Positions 1 through 4,839 of a stretch of 5,027 nucleotides of DNA are shown piece after piece. The translations under genes and the position numbers were made by a program. Each line of letters begins with the position of its first letter. The stretch's first letter is position 1. The notes under the pieces were generated by a model. It made no database searches. It saw nothing but the letters and a program-made list of their open reading frames with translations, and was not told where the DNA came from. The stretch covers positions 1 through 5,027 of the forward strand of contig JAILZY010000150.1 in assembly GCA_023512255.1 (NCBI GenBank). Direction: 5' to 3'. The stretch is from a bacterium (lineage in GTDB: Bacteria; SZUA-182; DTGQ01).

Positions 1-72
1 ACTATTGTCTTTTACCTCAATACCCTTACCCTGCGGCTTATCTCCTCCTCCTAATTTAAACATGGGGAACAT
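1..72 (-). CDS. possible divergent gene, N-terminal fragment, product unknown
   Basis: A minus-strand reading frame opens with ATG at 72-70 (second ATG at 63-61, in-frame GTG at 90-88) and stays open for 24 codons to the window edge. The peptide starts MFPMFKLGGGDKPQGK and continues with a polar stretch rich in Gly, Lys, Asp and Glu, which looks more protein-like than the competing plus-strand frames. No Shine-Dalgarno sequence precedes either ATG. An extended -10 element at 81-89 would place the transcript start almost on the first ATG, so the message would be leaderless or nearly so. I do not recognise the family. The fragment is too short to exclude chance: about one random frame in three stays open this long. 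Confidence 0.35.
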   Translation of the reverse strand, partial: MFPMFKLGGGDKPQGKGIEVKDNS

Positions 73-80
73 CTGGATTG

Positions 81-89
81 AGTATATCA
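81..89 (-). promoter_or_regulatory. extended -10 promoter candidate for the divergent gene
   Basis: Read on the minus strand the sequence is TGATATACT: a TGn extension followed by TATACT, which matches the sigma70-type -10 consensus at 5 of 6 positions. No good -35 box lies 16-18 bases upstream, as is usual for extended -10 promoters. Transcription would begin near position 74, next to the ATG at 72. Confidence 0.35.
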
Positions 90-93
90 CGTC

Positions 94-122
94 TTGACAA
101 AATGATCTTCTCCTGGTATTGT
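94..122 (+). promoter_or_regulatory. sigma70-type promoter candidate (TTGACA-N17-TATTGT)
   Basis: A perfect -35 hexamer TTGACA (94-99) is followed after exactly 17 bases by TATTGT (117-122), which keeps the key T, A and final T of the -10 consensus. TGG directly before the hexamer supplies an extended -10 TGn. The predicted start is near 129. It points toward the large repeat-protein gene but would give a leader of about 410 bases that passes through the terminator at 385-448. This is the best plus-strand promoter I can see in the upstream region. Confidence 0.55.
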
Positions 123-129
123 TAAACTA

Positions 130-162
130 TAATTTATCCTTAATTTATCCTTCATTTATTGG
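130..162 (+). repeat. 11-bp tandem direct repeats, response-regulator-like site
   Basis: TAATTTATCCT occurs twice head to tail (130-140 and 141-151), followed by a degenerate third copy TCATTTATTGG (152-162). The 11-bp spacing places equivalent bases about one helical turn apart, the layout bound by OmpR/PhoB-family regulators. The half-sites can be read as TTTATC-N5-TTTATC-N5-TTTATT or as CTTAAT-N5-CTTCAT. The regulator cannot be named from sequence alone. The repeats lie just downstream of the predicted start at about 129, so they would repress that promoter or serve another one. Confidence 0.45.
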
Positions 163-168
163 CAATGG

Positions 169-190
169 CTGGTAATCAGGAAGATTACAG
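169..190 (+). repeat. inverted repeat / leader hairpin
   Basis: GTAATC (172-177) and GATTAC (183-188) are perfect inverted repeats around a five-base loop AGGAA. CT/AG outside a one-base bulge extends the stem to eight pairs. If transcription starts near 129, this is the first hairpin of the leader. It could equally be a dyad operator. Confidence 0.3.
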
Positions 191-199
191 CTCAGCAGC

Positions 200-221
200 T
201 AGTTAACAAATAGTTAACAAA
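200..221 (+). repeat. perfect 11-bp tandem repeat, TTAACA-N5-TTAACA site
   Basis: TAGTTAACAAA is repeated exactly head to tail (200-210 and 211-221). The core TTAACA-N5-TTAACA has the same 11-bp periodicity as the repeats at 130-162. It also resembles the published Bacillus PhoP box form (TTAACA-like hexamers with about five-base spacing). That resemblance is noted as a family-type pattern; it does not identify the regulator, especially in a diderm. Each half contains the palindrome GTTAAC. Confidence 0.45.
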
Positions 222-384
222 ATCCGTTAGCAGATGGAAATCCCCATCGCTGGGCAATAACTTATCGGCTCAAGTAAGCTGGTTTGATTGATCGGTATCC
301 TGTCTGGCAGAAAGATTTATCTTGATTGCTACCAGATATAGGAAAACCATAAGAGAAAAAGCCTAAGAGCTATAGACAAAGTTG

Positions 385-448
385 AAGCCATGAAGGCTTC
401 TTGCGGCAGGGAATGCCAGCGAGAAGGTTCATGGCTTTTCGTTTTTTT
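385..448 (+). terminator. strong intrinsic terminator or attenuator upstream of the repeat-protein gene
   Basis: AAGCCATGAA (385-394) pairs perfectly with TTCATGGCTT (428-437). Inside that stem, CTTCTTGC (397-404) pairs with GCGAGAAG (419-426) with one G-U pair, and GGCA/TGCC closes a five-base loop GGGAA. About 22 base pairs in total are followed by TTCGTTTTTTT (438-448), the form of a Rho-independent terminator. No complete plus-strand gene lies upstream in the window for it to end. It must therefore end a leader or small RNA, or act as an attenuator for the gene at 538. GAAGCC (384-389) can alternatively pair with GGCTTC (395-400) across ATGAA, which is mutually exclusive with the long stem. 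Confidence 0.75.
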
Positions 449-537
449 AGGATATTTTTTAGCCTATGTGTTCAGGGTATATATTTGTATATCTTTTTTA
501 ATCTTATCTTAATGAGAAAAATAAGGAACAATACGGG

Positions 538-2436
538 ATGAGAAAAGGGCTTTTTCTTGTTTGGCTGATGACTTTTGGGCTAGTTATGGCTCTTGGGGCT
601 CATTCTTTGGCCGCCTCTCACACTGAGGATAAAAATGGTGATGGGAAACCAGATCTTTGGAGCTACTACAGCCAGCAGGGAGACTTAGAGCGGGTTGAAA
701 TTGATGCTAATTTTGATGGCCGGATTGATACCTGGCAAACTTACCAGGTGGGTAAGATCACGCTTATGATTCGTGATACCAATTTTGACGGGAAGAAAGA
801 TACCTGGGACTTCTTCGAGCAGGGGATAAGGATAAGGCAGGAGCAGGATCAGGATGGCGATGGCCGGATCGATCTTTGGATCACTCTAGGCAAGGAGGAG
901 AAGGTATCTGCCACCAGCAGGGATACGAATAAAGATGGAAAAGCGGACCTTTGGATTGAGTACGATGAGCATGAGAGGCCAAAAGTGGAGCGCTGTGACC
1001 GCAATTTTAATGGCCAGGTTGATCTTATCAAGCGCTATCAGAGTGGAGAGCTGCTCGAGGTTGAGCGAGATACGGATACCGATGGCCGCATGGATAGCCG
1101 CGATTTTTATCAGCAAGGGAAGCTGGTGCGGCAGGAGCAGGATAAAAACGGGGATGGGAAGGCGGATAGCTGGCTTTTTTTTAATCCAGGTGGTGAAATC
1201 AGGGAAATCCACAAGGATCGAAACTTCGATGGCCATGTTGATCTTGTCGCTGAATACAAACAAGGCTTGCTAGAGCTTCAGAAGCGAGATGAAAATTACA
1301 ATGGCCGCACGGAGATTAAGGATTATTTCCAGCAAGGGAAGCTGGTGCGGCAGGAGCAGGACAAGAATGAGGATGGAAAGACTGACCTTTGGCTTTTCTT
1401 TGACGCCGATGAAAAGCTGGCCAAGAGTGAGCAGGATACTGACTTTGATGGCCGGATCGATCAGCGAAGCTTTTATGAGCAGGGGCAAATAGTGCGCGGC
1501 GAGGAGGACCTGGATAAAGATTCAGTCTTTGAGCGGATAAGCTACTATGAACATGGACAGCTTAGGCGACAGACTCAGGATGAGAACAGGGATGGCCGGC
1601 CTGATCTTGAGATCTTCTTTGATATTAAAGGGTTGGTGGAGAAAAGCCTGATGGACCAAAATAAAAACGGACGTATGGATTGCTTTACCACCTTTGTCAA
1701 AGGGGTTATACAGAAAAGAGAGATTGACACTGATGATAACAGCAAGGTGGATCTATGGATTTATTACCGGATGGGGAAAGCCGTCGAGCAGCAAGAGGAC
1801 AAGAATGGAGATGGCAAGGTGGATCTATGGGTAGAGCTTGATGCGGCTGAGCGGCCGAAAAAAAGCCGGCAGGATTCAAATTTTGACGGACGCTGTGACC
1901 TTTGGGCTGAATATGAGAAGGGCAAGATCCGCAAAGCCTGGCATGACAGCGATGCTGATGGGAAACCCGATACCTGGGATTTCTATCAGGCCGAAGAGCT
2001 CATCAGGAAAGAGCAAGACTCCAACGGTGACGGAAAACCCGATATCTGCTGGCATTATCAGGGCGATAAGGTCCAGCGCAAGGAACTTGATACCAACCTC
2101 GATGGCCGGATGGATGTCATTGAAATTTACTCCTCAGCCGGTAAGATGATTCAAAGCAAGATTGATGAGGATCATAACGGCAGCTTTGAGCTCACCTGGT
2201 ACTACGATGACCATGAGCAGCCGATTCGGGGGGAGAAGGACCAGGATCAGGATGGCCGGCCTGATCTTTGGCTTTTTTACCAGCTCGGAAAGCTTGAGCA
2301 CACCGAAGAGGATACCGACCATAATGGCCGGGCTGATCTTTGGACTTACTACGATCAGTCTGAAGCTGTCATCTGCCGCAGACGGGATATGAATCGTGAT
2401 GGAATAGCGGACAAGATTGAGAAAATTGCTCGCTAG
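538..2436 (+). CDS. secreted Asp-rich tandem-repeat protein, probable calcium-binding solenoid
   Basis: The 632-residue product starts with a classical signal peptide: MRK, then a hydrophobic core to about residue 20, with likely signal peptidase I cleavage after A25 or A26. There is no lipobox Cys and no later membrane segment. From D31 to the end it consists of 25 units of 24-25 residues, the last truncated. Each begins with a loop of the type D-x-N/D-x-D/N-G-x-x-D, often followed by L/T-W-x-x-Y/F and a G-K/E-L turn. Such loops resemble thrombospondin type-3 and dockerin/EF-hand-like calcium loops; calcium binding is inferred from the motif. Units 10, 13, 16 and 22 have degenerate loops. 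AGGA at 524-527, ten bases ahead, supports the ATG. exbB follows after 52 bases on the same strand, suggesting one operon. I know no named gene; a structural or adhesive envelope role is a guess. Confidence 0.9.
   Translation: MRKGLFLVWLMTFGLVMALGAHSLAASHTEDKNGDGKPDLWSYYSQQGDLERVEIDANFDGRIDTWQTYQVGKITLMIRDTNFDGKKDTWDFFEQGIRIRQEQDQDGDGRIDLWITLGKEEKVSATSRDTNKDGKADLWIEYDEHERPKVERCDRNFNGQVDLIKRYQSGELLEVERDTDTDGRMDSRDFYQQGKLVRQEQDKNGDGKADSWLFFNPGGEIREIHKDRNFDGHVDLVAEYKQGLLELQKRDENYNGRTEIKDYFQQGKLVRQEQDKNEDGKTDLWLFFDADEKLAKSEQDTDFDGRIDQRSFYEQGQIVRGEEDLDKDSVFERISYYEHGQLRRQTQDENRDGRPDLEIFFDIKGLVEKSLMDQNKNGRMDCFTTFVKGVIQKREIDTDDNSKVDLWIYYRMGKAVEQQEDKNGDGKVDLWVELDAAERPKKSRQDSNFDGRCDLWAEYEKGKIRKAWHDSDADGKPDTWDFYQAEELIRKEQDSNGDGKPDICWHYQGDKVQRKELDTNLDGRMDVIEIYSSAGKMIQSKIDEDHNGSFELTWYYDDHEQPIRGEKDQDQDGRPDLWLFYQLGKLEHTEEDTDHNGRADLWTYYDQSEAVICRRRDMNRDGIADKIEKIAR
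922..2016 (+). repeat. five consecutive 73-residue (219-bp) super-repeats
   Basis: Unit lengths inside the repeat protein follow a regular 25-24-24 order. Units 5-19 (residues 129-493) form five triplets of exactly 73 residues each. Units 1-3 form one more triplet, and unit 4 is an extra 25-residue unit between them. Members of a triplet share features. The first tends to DxNGDGKxDLW, the second to DxNFDGxxDL with EY, and the third to an FYQQGKLVRQEQ-like tail. From unit 20 onward the order becomes irregular (24, 25, 25, 24, 25, 16). This implies the gene grew partly by duplication of 219-bp blocks. Confidence 0.75.
1111..1361 (+). repeat. 32-bp exact direct repeat, copies 219 bp apart
   Basis: The stretches 1111-1142 and 1330-1361 are identical over 32 bases (beginning CAGCAAGGGAAGC). 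Both encode the QQGKLVRQEQD segment that ends units 7 and 10. The offset of 219 bases is exactly one 73-residue super-repeat. Identity also at third codon positions points to recent duplication or gene conversion; selection on the protein alone would not require it. Confidence 0.8.
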
Positions 2437-2449
2437 GAGATAAAATTTT

Positions 2450-2480
2450 TATAAGGAGGATTTATAAGGAGTATAAGGAG
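2450..2480 (+). promoter_or_regulatory. exbB: three Shine-Dalgarno-like TATAAGGAG copies before exbB
   Basis: TATAAGGAG occurs three times, at 2450-2458, 2463-2471 and 2472-2480. The last lies eight bases from the exbB ATG at 2489 and is the functional ribosome binding site. The first two have no ATG, GTG or TTG at a usable distance, so they may be ribosome standby sites or products of short tandem duplication. They help fix the exbB start. Confidence 0.7.
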
Positions 2481-2488
2481 AAAGAACA

Positions 2489-3124
2489 ATGTCCATAATT
2501 GATTACTTCTTAAAAGGTGGACCGCTGATGTTTCCCATTTTACTCTGCTCTCTGGTCTCTGTGGCTGTGGTTTGCGAGCGGCTATATAGATTTCGCCAGG
2601 CACGGCTCAAGGACCCGCTCTTTCTGGATAGAATCAAGGAAATGATTAAGGATGGCAAGGTTGATGAGGCTCTGAGGGAGTGTAAACAGGCTAAAAACCC
2701 TATCGGGAATGTTCTAGCCAGGGGAATCGAAAAATCCCACTACAGCGGATGTTGCAAGAATCTTTCCGAGATAGAAAAGGCTATCTCCCATGCTGGCCAG
2801 CAGGAGCTTCGAGAGCTTGACCGCTATATGCCTACCTTGGCTACTATAGCTAACATTGCTCCCCTGCTTGGGCTTTTTGGCACCGTAACCGGACTAATCA
2901 AGGCCTTTATGGTTATCCAGCAACTAGGCGGGAAGGTCAATGCCAGTGTCCTGGCTGGCGGCATCTGGGAGGCGATGCTGACTACTGCTTTTGGCCTATC
3001 TGTAGCCTTGCCCACGGTAGTAGCCTATAATTACCTGGTGGGGAAAATAGAAAATTTCAGCCACGAAATGCAGGACTCATCGGTTGAGCTTCTTGAGGTT
3101 CTGCACGAAAAACAGATAGTGTGA
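2489..3124 (+). CDS. exbB: ExbB, MotA/TolQ/ExbB-family proton channel subunit
   Basis: This 211-residue inner-membrane protein forms the pentameric proton channel that powers TonB together with ExbD. Three membrane segments are visible at about 12-32, 117-139 and 160-182, with a cytoplasmic loop between the first two, the standard family topology. The signature ANIAPLLGLFGTVTGLIKAF (121-140) ends in the second segment. WEAMLTTAFGL (160-170), with E161 and T165/T166, then P175 and N181, matches the conserved third segment that lines the proton path. Length is typical for short ExbB/TolQ proteins. A strong Shine-Dalgarno sequence supports the start. exbD begins 32 bases downstream. TolQ is the alternative name, but the TonB-type gene downstream and absence of tolA/tolB/pal favour ExbB. 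Confidence 0.92.
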   Translation: MSIIDYFLKGGPLMFPILLCSLVSVAVVCERLYRFRQARLKDPLFLDRIKEMIKDGKVDEALRECKQAKNPIGNVLARGIEKSHYSGCCKNLSEIEKAISHAGQQELRELDRYMPTLATIANIAPLLGLFGTVTGLIKAFMVIQQLGGKVNASVLAGGIWEAMLTTAFGLSVALPTVVAYNYLVGKIENFSHEMQDSSVELLEVLHEKQIV

Positions 3125-3156
3125 AAAAAGCTGCAAAGTTTTGGGGATAAAAAATC

Positions 3157-3558
3157 ATGCTCGACCTAACCTATAGAAGAAAGCTTGACGCCTCAATGAA
3201 TATGACTCCAATGATTGACATCGTTTTTCAATTGCTAATCTTCTTTCTCCTGACCACAAACTTTATTACCACTGAGGGAATTCAGGTGAAACTCCCGCAG
3301 GCCAAGGCGGCTGCCGCTCAGATACAGGAGGAGATCACGGTTTTTATCTCCAGAGAGGGCAGGGTGTTTCTCCAGCAGCAGGAGTTGAACGAAGGGCAAC
3401 TTCAGAGGCGTCTTCAGACCCTGATCGCCAAGAGTCGGAATAAGCTGGTGATTGTTAAGGCGGATCGGGAGATTGCGGTGAACAAAGCGGTCAAGGTAAT
3501 GGATATCGCCAAAAGGGCCGGGGCGGAAAGGCTTTGTATCGCCACGGACAGGGATTAG
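3157..3558 (+). CDS. exbD: ExbD, TolR/ExbD-family biopolymer transport protein
   Basis: The 133-residue product has the ExbD layout: a short cytoplasmic N-terminus, one membrane helix (about 19-39) and a periplasmic domain. MNMTPMIDIVFQLLIFFLL (14-32) contains the membrane Asp D21, equivalent to the protonatable Asp essential for proton-motive-force use in ExbD/TolR. VKLPQA (44-49) is the usual post-membrane motif. The C-terminal domain ends with the family pattern IVKADREI...VMDIAKRAGAERLCIAT (98-130). The start is preceded by GGGGA at 3143-3147, nine bases away, a modest ribosome binding site. It works with the adjacent ExbB. No clear terminator follows, only a weak GGCCT/AGGCC pairing at 3559-3591. 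Confidence 0.93.
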   Translation: MLDLTYRRKLDASMNMTPMIDIVFQLLIFFLLTTNFITTEGIQVKLPQAKAAAAQIQEEITVFISREGRVFLQQQELNEGQLQRRLQTLIAKSRNKLVIVKADREIAVNKAVKVMDIAKRAGAERLCIATDRD

Positions 3559-3595
3559 GGCCTTGGGCTGCTTTGGTTTGGCTGGGAGGCCTGTG

Positions 3596-3697
3596 ATGGT
3601 TGAAAGAGTCGGTCAAATGGCTAAGTGGTTCTATCGTCAAGTCCGAGAGCAGAGCCAATTATCTACAATAGACTTTATCGTAAATATAACTAATTGA
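3596..3697 (+). CDS. possible 33-residue small protein downstream of exbD
   Basis: The ATG at 3596 is preceded by GGGAGG (3584-3589) at six bases, a better Shine-Dalgarno than that of exbD. The peptide begins MVERVGQMAKWFYRQVREQS and ends at TGA 3695-3697. It is amphipathic, with basic and aromatic residues, has no signal peptide and no membrane segment, and I recognise no family. It starts 37 bases after the exbD stop and could be translated from the same message. The last ten codons run into AT-rich DNA, so it may instead be the remnant 5' end of a truncated gene. Chance is a real alternative at this length. Confidence 0.3.
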   Translation: MVERVGQMAKWFYRQVREQSQLSTIDFIVNITN

Positions 3698-3780
3698 AAA
3701 TAAACAACTTTTAAAAAACTAAAGATTCAACCTAACTCTTTATATATCAATAGGTTACTTAAAACTTATTAAGTCTAATT

Positions 3781-3873
3781 AATTGTATGGGGGTAGGGGA
3801 ATTACCCAATCAATTGTGGGTAGGAGTACCTTTGTAGGGATCAATTGTAGTAGGGGAGTTCCTTGTGCCCGCT
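3781..3873 (+). repeat. three degenerate 31-bp tandem repeats
   Basis: AATTGT begins each copy at 3781, 3812 and 3843, exactly 31 bases apart. It is followed by G-rich GGGTAGGGGA-like sequence, then a pyrimidine-containing TTACC, TACC or TTCC block. Copies 1 and 2 both end in ATC. Copies 1 and 2 can form small stems: GGGTA/TACCC at 3791-3807 and GGTA/TACC at 3819-3830. The sequence resembles the GTAGGGG...CCC intergenic repeats seen in many environmental genomes, but that link is by eye only. Confidence 0.5.
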
Positions 3874-3878
3874 CAAAG

Positions 3879-3911
3879 CTTGCGCTCTTTGTTAGCGAAA
3901 GGAGCGCTAAG
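3879..3911 (+). repeat. 12-pair hairpin, GCGCTC/GAGCGC stem
   Basis: GCGCTCTTT (3882-3890) pairs with AAGGAGCGC (3899-3907) through nine pairs including one G-U, around the loop GTTAGCGA. Beyond a single bulged T3908, CTT/AAG adds three more pairs. No T-tract follows, so it is unlikely to be an intrinsic terminator. It lies about 90 bases before the tonB start and may be a leader structure or an operator. Confidence 0.4.
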
Positions 3912-3918
3912 GAATAGG

Positions 3919-3954
3919 TTTTGCAAAAATAAGTTTCAAAGAAATAGTTTGAAA
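3919..3954 (+). promoter_or_regulatory. palindrome and dyad upstream of tonB, possible operators
   Basis: TTTTGCAAAA (3919-3928) is a perfect 10-bp palindrome. TTTCAAA (3934-3940) and TTTGAAA (3948-3954) are perfect inverted repeats separated by seven bases. Both lie 50-85 bases before the tonB start, a plausible regulator-binding position. They do not match the Fur 19-bp box closely, so iron control is not supported by what I can see. Confidence 0.3.
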
Positions 3955-4002
3955 GAATAAATAAAGAGCCAACTAACTGTAAAGATTAAGATTACTTATA
4001 TT

Positions 4003-4839
4003 ATGGCTAAAAGAAGAGCAAAGAATACGGCAATAAGATACGGTTTTCTTTTTTCCTTTTTGTTGCATGCCCTTTTTTTTCTGGTTTTGGGGCTGATGGT
4101 TCAATCCCGCTCTTTTGATCTTCCGATCGAGGTAGAGCTGAAAGATCTGTCCCTAGAGGAGGATAGCCAGCTTAAAAACCAGGTTGTGCAAGACCTTCCC
4201 CGGCCATATTTACCCATCAAGCCGCCTTTGCCTCAGAGCGAAGAAGCAGCTAGAGGCAAACTTGCGGCTCAGCTTATGCCAGCCCCTCTTCTCTCGGCTA
4301 GCTCAATTCGTCCGCTTCCGACCTCGGCAGCAGCATCCAGGGCCGTGGAAAAGATCTACACTCCCCTGCCACCTGATTCTGCCCAGCGCTCTGTGGGCAG
4401 CAATTTCGGTGGGTCGGGATTTGGCTATTCTTCGGGACAGTCTGGCAGCGGATCAGCCTCCTTTGGCCAAATAAAACCGATCCCCTTGCCCCAGATTCCG
4501 CTTCGGACCGCGGCTGCCTATGAGCAGACTGATCAGACCATAGCCTATAGGCACCTGATCCACCAGCACATCAACCGCTACAAACGGTTTCCGCCCTTGG
4601 CTGTCAGACAGGGCTGGGAGGGAAGTGTTGGTCTTAGATTTTTACTTCATCGCAATGGGCAGGTGGAGGAAATTCAGGTAATTAAAAGCTCAAAGATCGC
4701 CATTCTCGATGAAGCGGCTGTGGCTGCGGTCAAAAGCGGCAGCCCCTTTCCTCCTTTTCCTAACAGTATTACTGACCCATCTCTCTGGTTTGAGGTAACC
4801 TTGAGTTTTGAGCTGCGGGGACGCTACGGCCTAATGTGA
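4003..4839 (+). CDS. tonB: TonB-family energy-transducing protein
   Basis: This 278-residue protein spans the periplasm and passes force from ExbB/ExbD to outer-membrane receptors. A basic N-terminus (MAKRRAK) is followed by a membrane helix at about 13-33 holding the TonB SxxxH motif (S18, H22), which couples to the motor. Residues 60-125 are Pro-rich (RPYLPIKPPLP at 67-77) but lack long Lys-Pro/Glu-Pro runs. A Gly/Ser-rich linker occupies about 130-155. The TonB C-terminal domain covers about 181-271: RFPPLA in place of the usual YPxxA, then GSVGLRFLLHRNGQV, IKSSKIAILDEAAVAAVK, and the closing strand FEVTLSFEL. The ribosome binding site is weak: no GGAG-type sequence precedes the ATG, and TATATT abuts it. 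No other start lies ahead of the helix. It is detached from exbD by 444 bases. Confidence 0.9.
   Translation: MAKRRAKNTAIRYGFLFSFLLHALFFLVLGLMVQSRSFDLPIEVELKDLSLEEDSQLKNQVVQDLPRPYLPIKPPLPQSEEAARGKLAAQLMPAPLLSASSIRPLPTSAAASRAVEKIYTPLPPDSAQRSVGSNFGGSGFGYSSGQSGSGSASFGQIKPIPLPQIPLRTAAAYEQTDQTIAYRHLIHQHINRYKRFPPLAVRQGWEGSVGLRFLLHRNGQVEEIQVIKSSKIAILDEAAVAAVKSGSPFPPFPNSITDPSLWFEVTLSFELRGRYGLM

Larger units (their letters stand above)
123..384 (+). other. long non-coding leader or upstream regulatory region
   Basis: No convincing gene lies here. Besides the two direct-repeat sets and the hairpin at 169-190, there is a short hairpin GATGG/CCATC at 233-248 and a small AAGAT/ATCTT dyad around 312-323. 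I compared the region by eye with the cyclic-di-GMP and cobalamin riboswitch cores and found no match. Because it sits between a good promoter and an intrinsic terminator, it could be an attenuated 5' leader or the body of a small RNA of roughly 320 bases. Confidence 0.4.
3559..4002 (+). other. 444-base gap separating exbD from tonB
   Basis: No large gene is present on either strand. The first 100 bases keep the composition of the coding regions and hold a possible 33-codon ORF. From about 3655 the DNA becomes strongly AT-rich (TATATATC near 3741) up to 3780. Next come a 31-bp degenerate tandem repeat (3781-3873), a 12-pair hairpin (3879-3911), the palindrome TTTTGCAAAA (3919-3928) and a TTTCAAA/TTTGAAA dyad (3934-3954). 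Such a gap within an exbB-exbD-tonB set suggests that tonB has its own regulation or that DNA was inserted or lost here. I find no convincing -35/-10 pair. Confidence 0.6.

Noticed and set aside
41-52. AGGAGGAGGAG on the minus strand as a ribosome binding site
   Set aside because: No ATG or GTG follows at a usable distance and the TTG downstream is followed at once by a stop. It is better read as Gly codons of the divergent frame.
361-440. Cyclic-di-GMP or cobalamin riboswitch
   Set aside because: Short matches such as GGGAATGCC exist, but the conserved cores of these classes are missing.
478-493. TATATA/TATATC as the -10 of a promoter for the repeat gene
   Set aside because: The bases 17 upstream are T-runs with no TTGACA-like box; possible but not supportable, as any T-rich DNA gives such matches.
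390-512. A 40-codon plus-strand frame starting MKASCGRECQ with a hydrophobic C-terminal half
   Set aside because: It runs through the terminator stem and its T-tracts, which by themselves give Phe/Leu codons, and no Shine-Dalgarno precedes the ATG. A leader peptide is not excluded.
849-1488. Minus-strand and alternative-frame open stretches inside the repeat gene
   Set aside because: They mirror the repetitive sequence of the 632-residue protein, lack ribosome binding sites, and overlap it completely.
3781-3873. CRISPR array
   Set aside because: Only three degenerate copies, no constant repeat with unique spacers and no cas genes.
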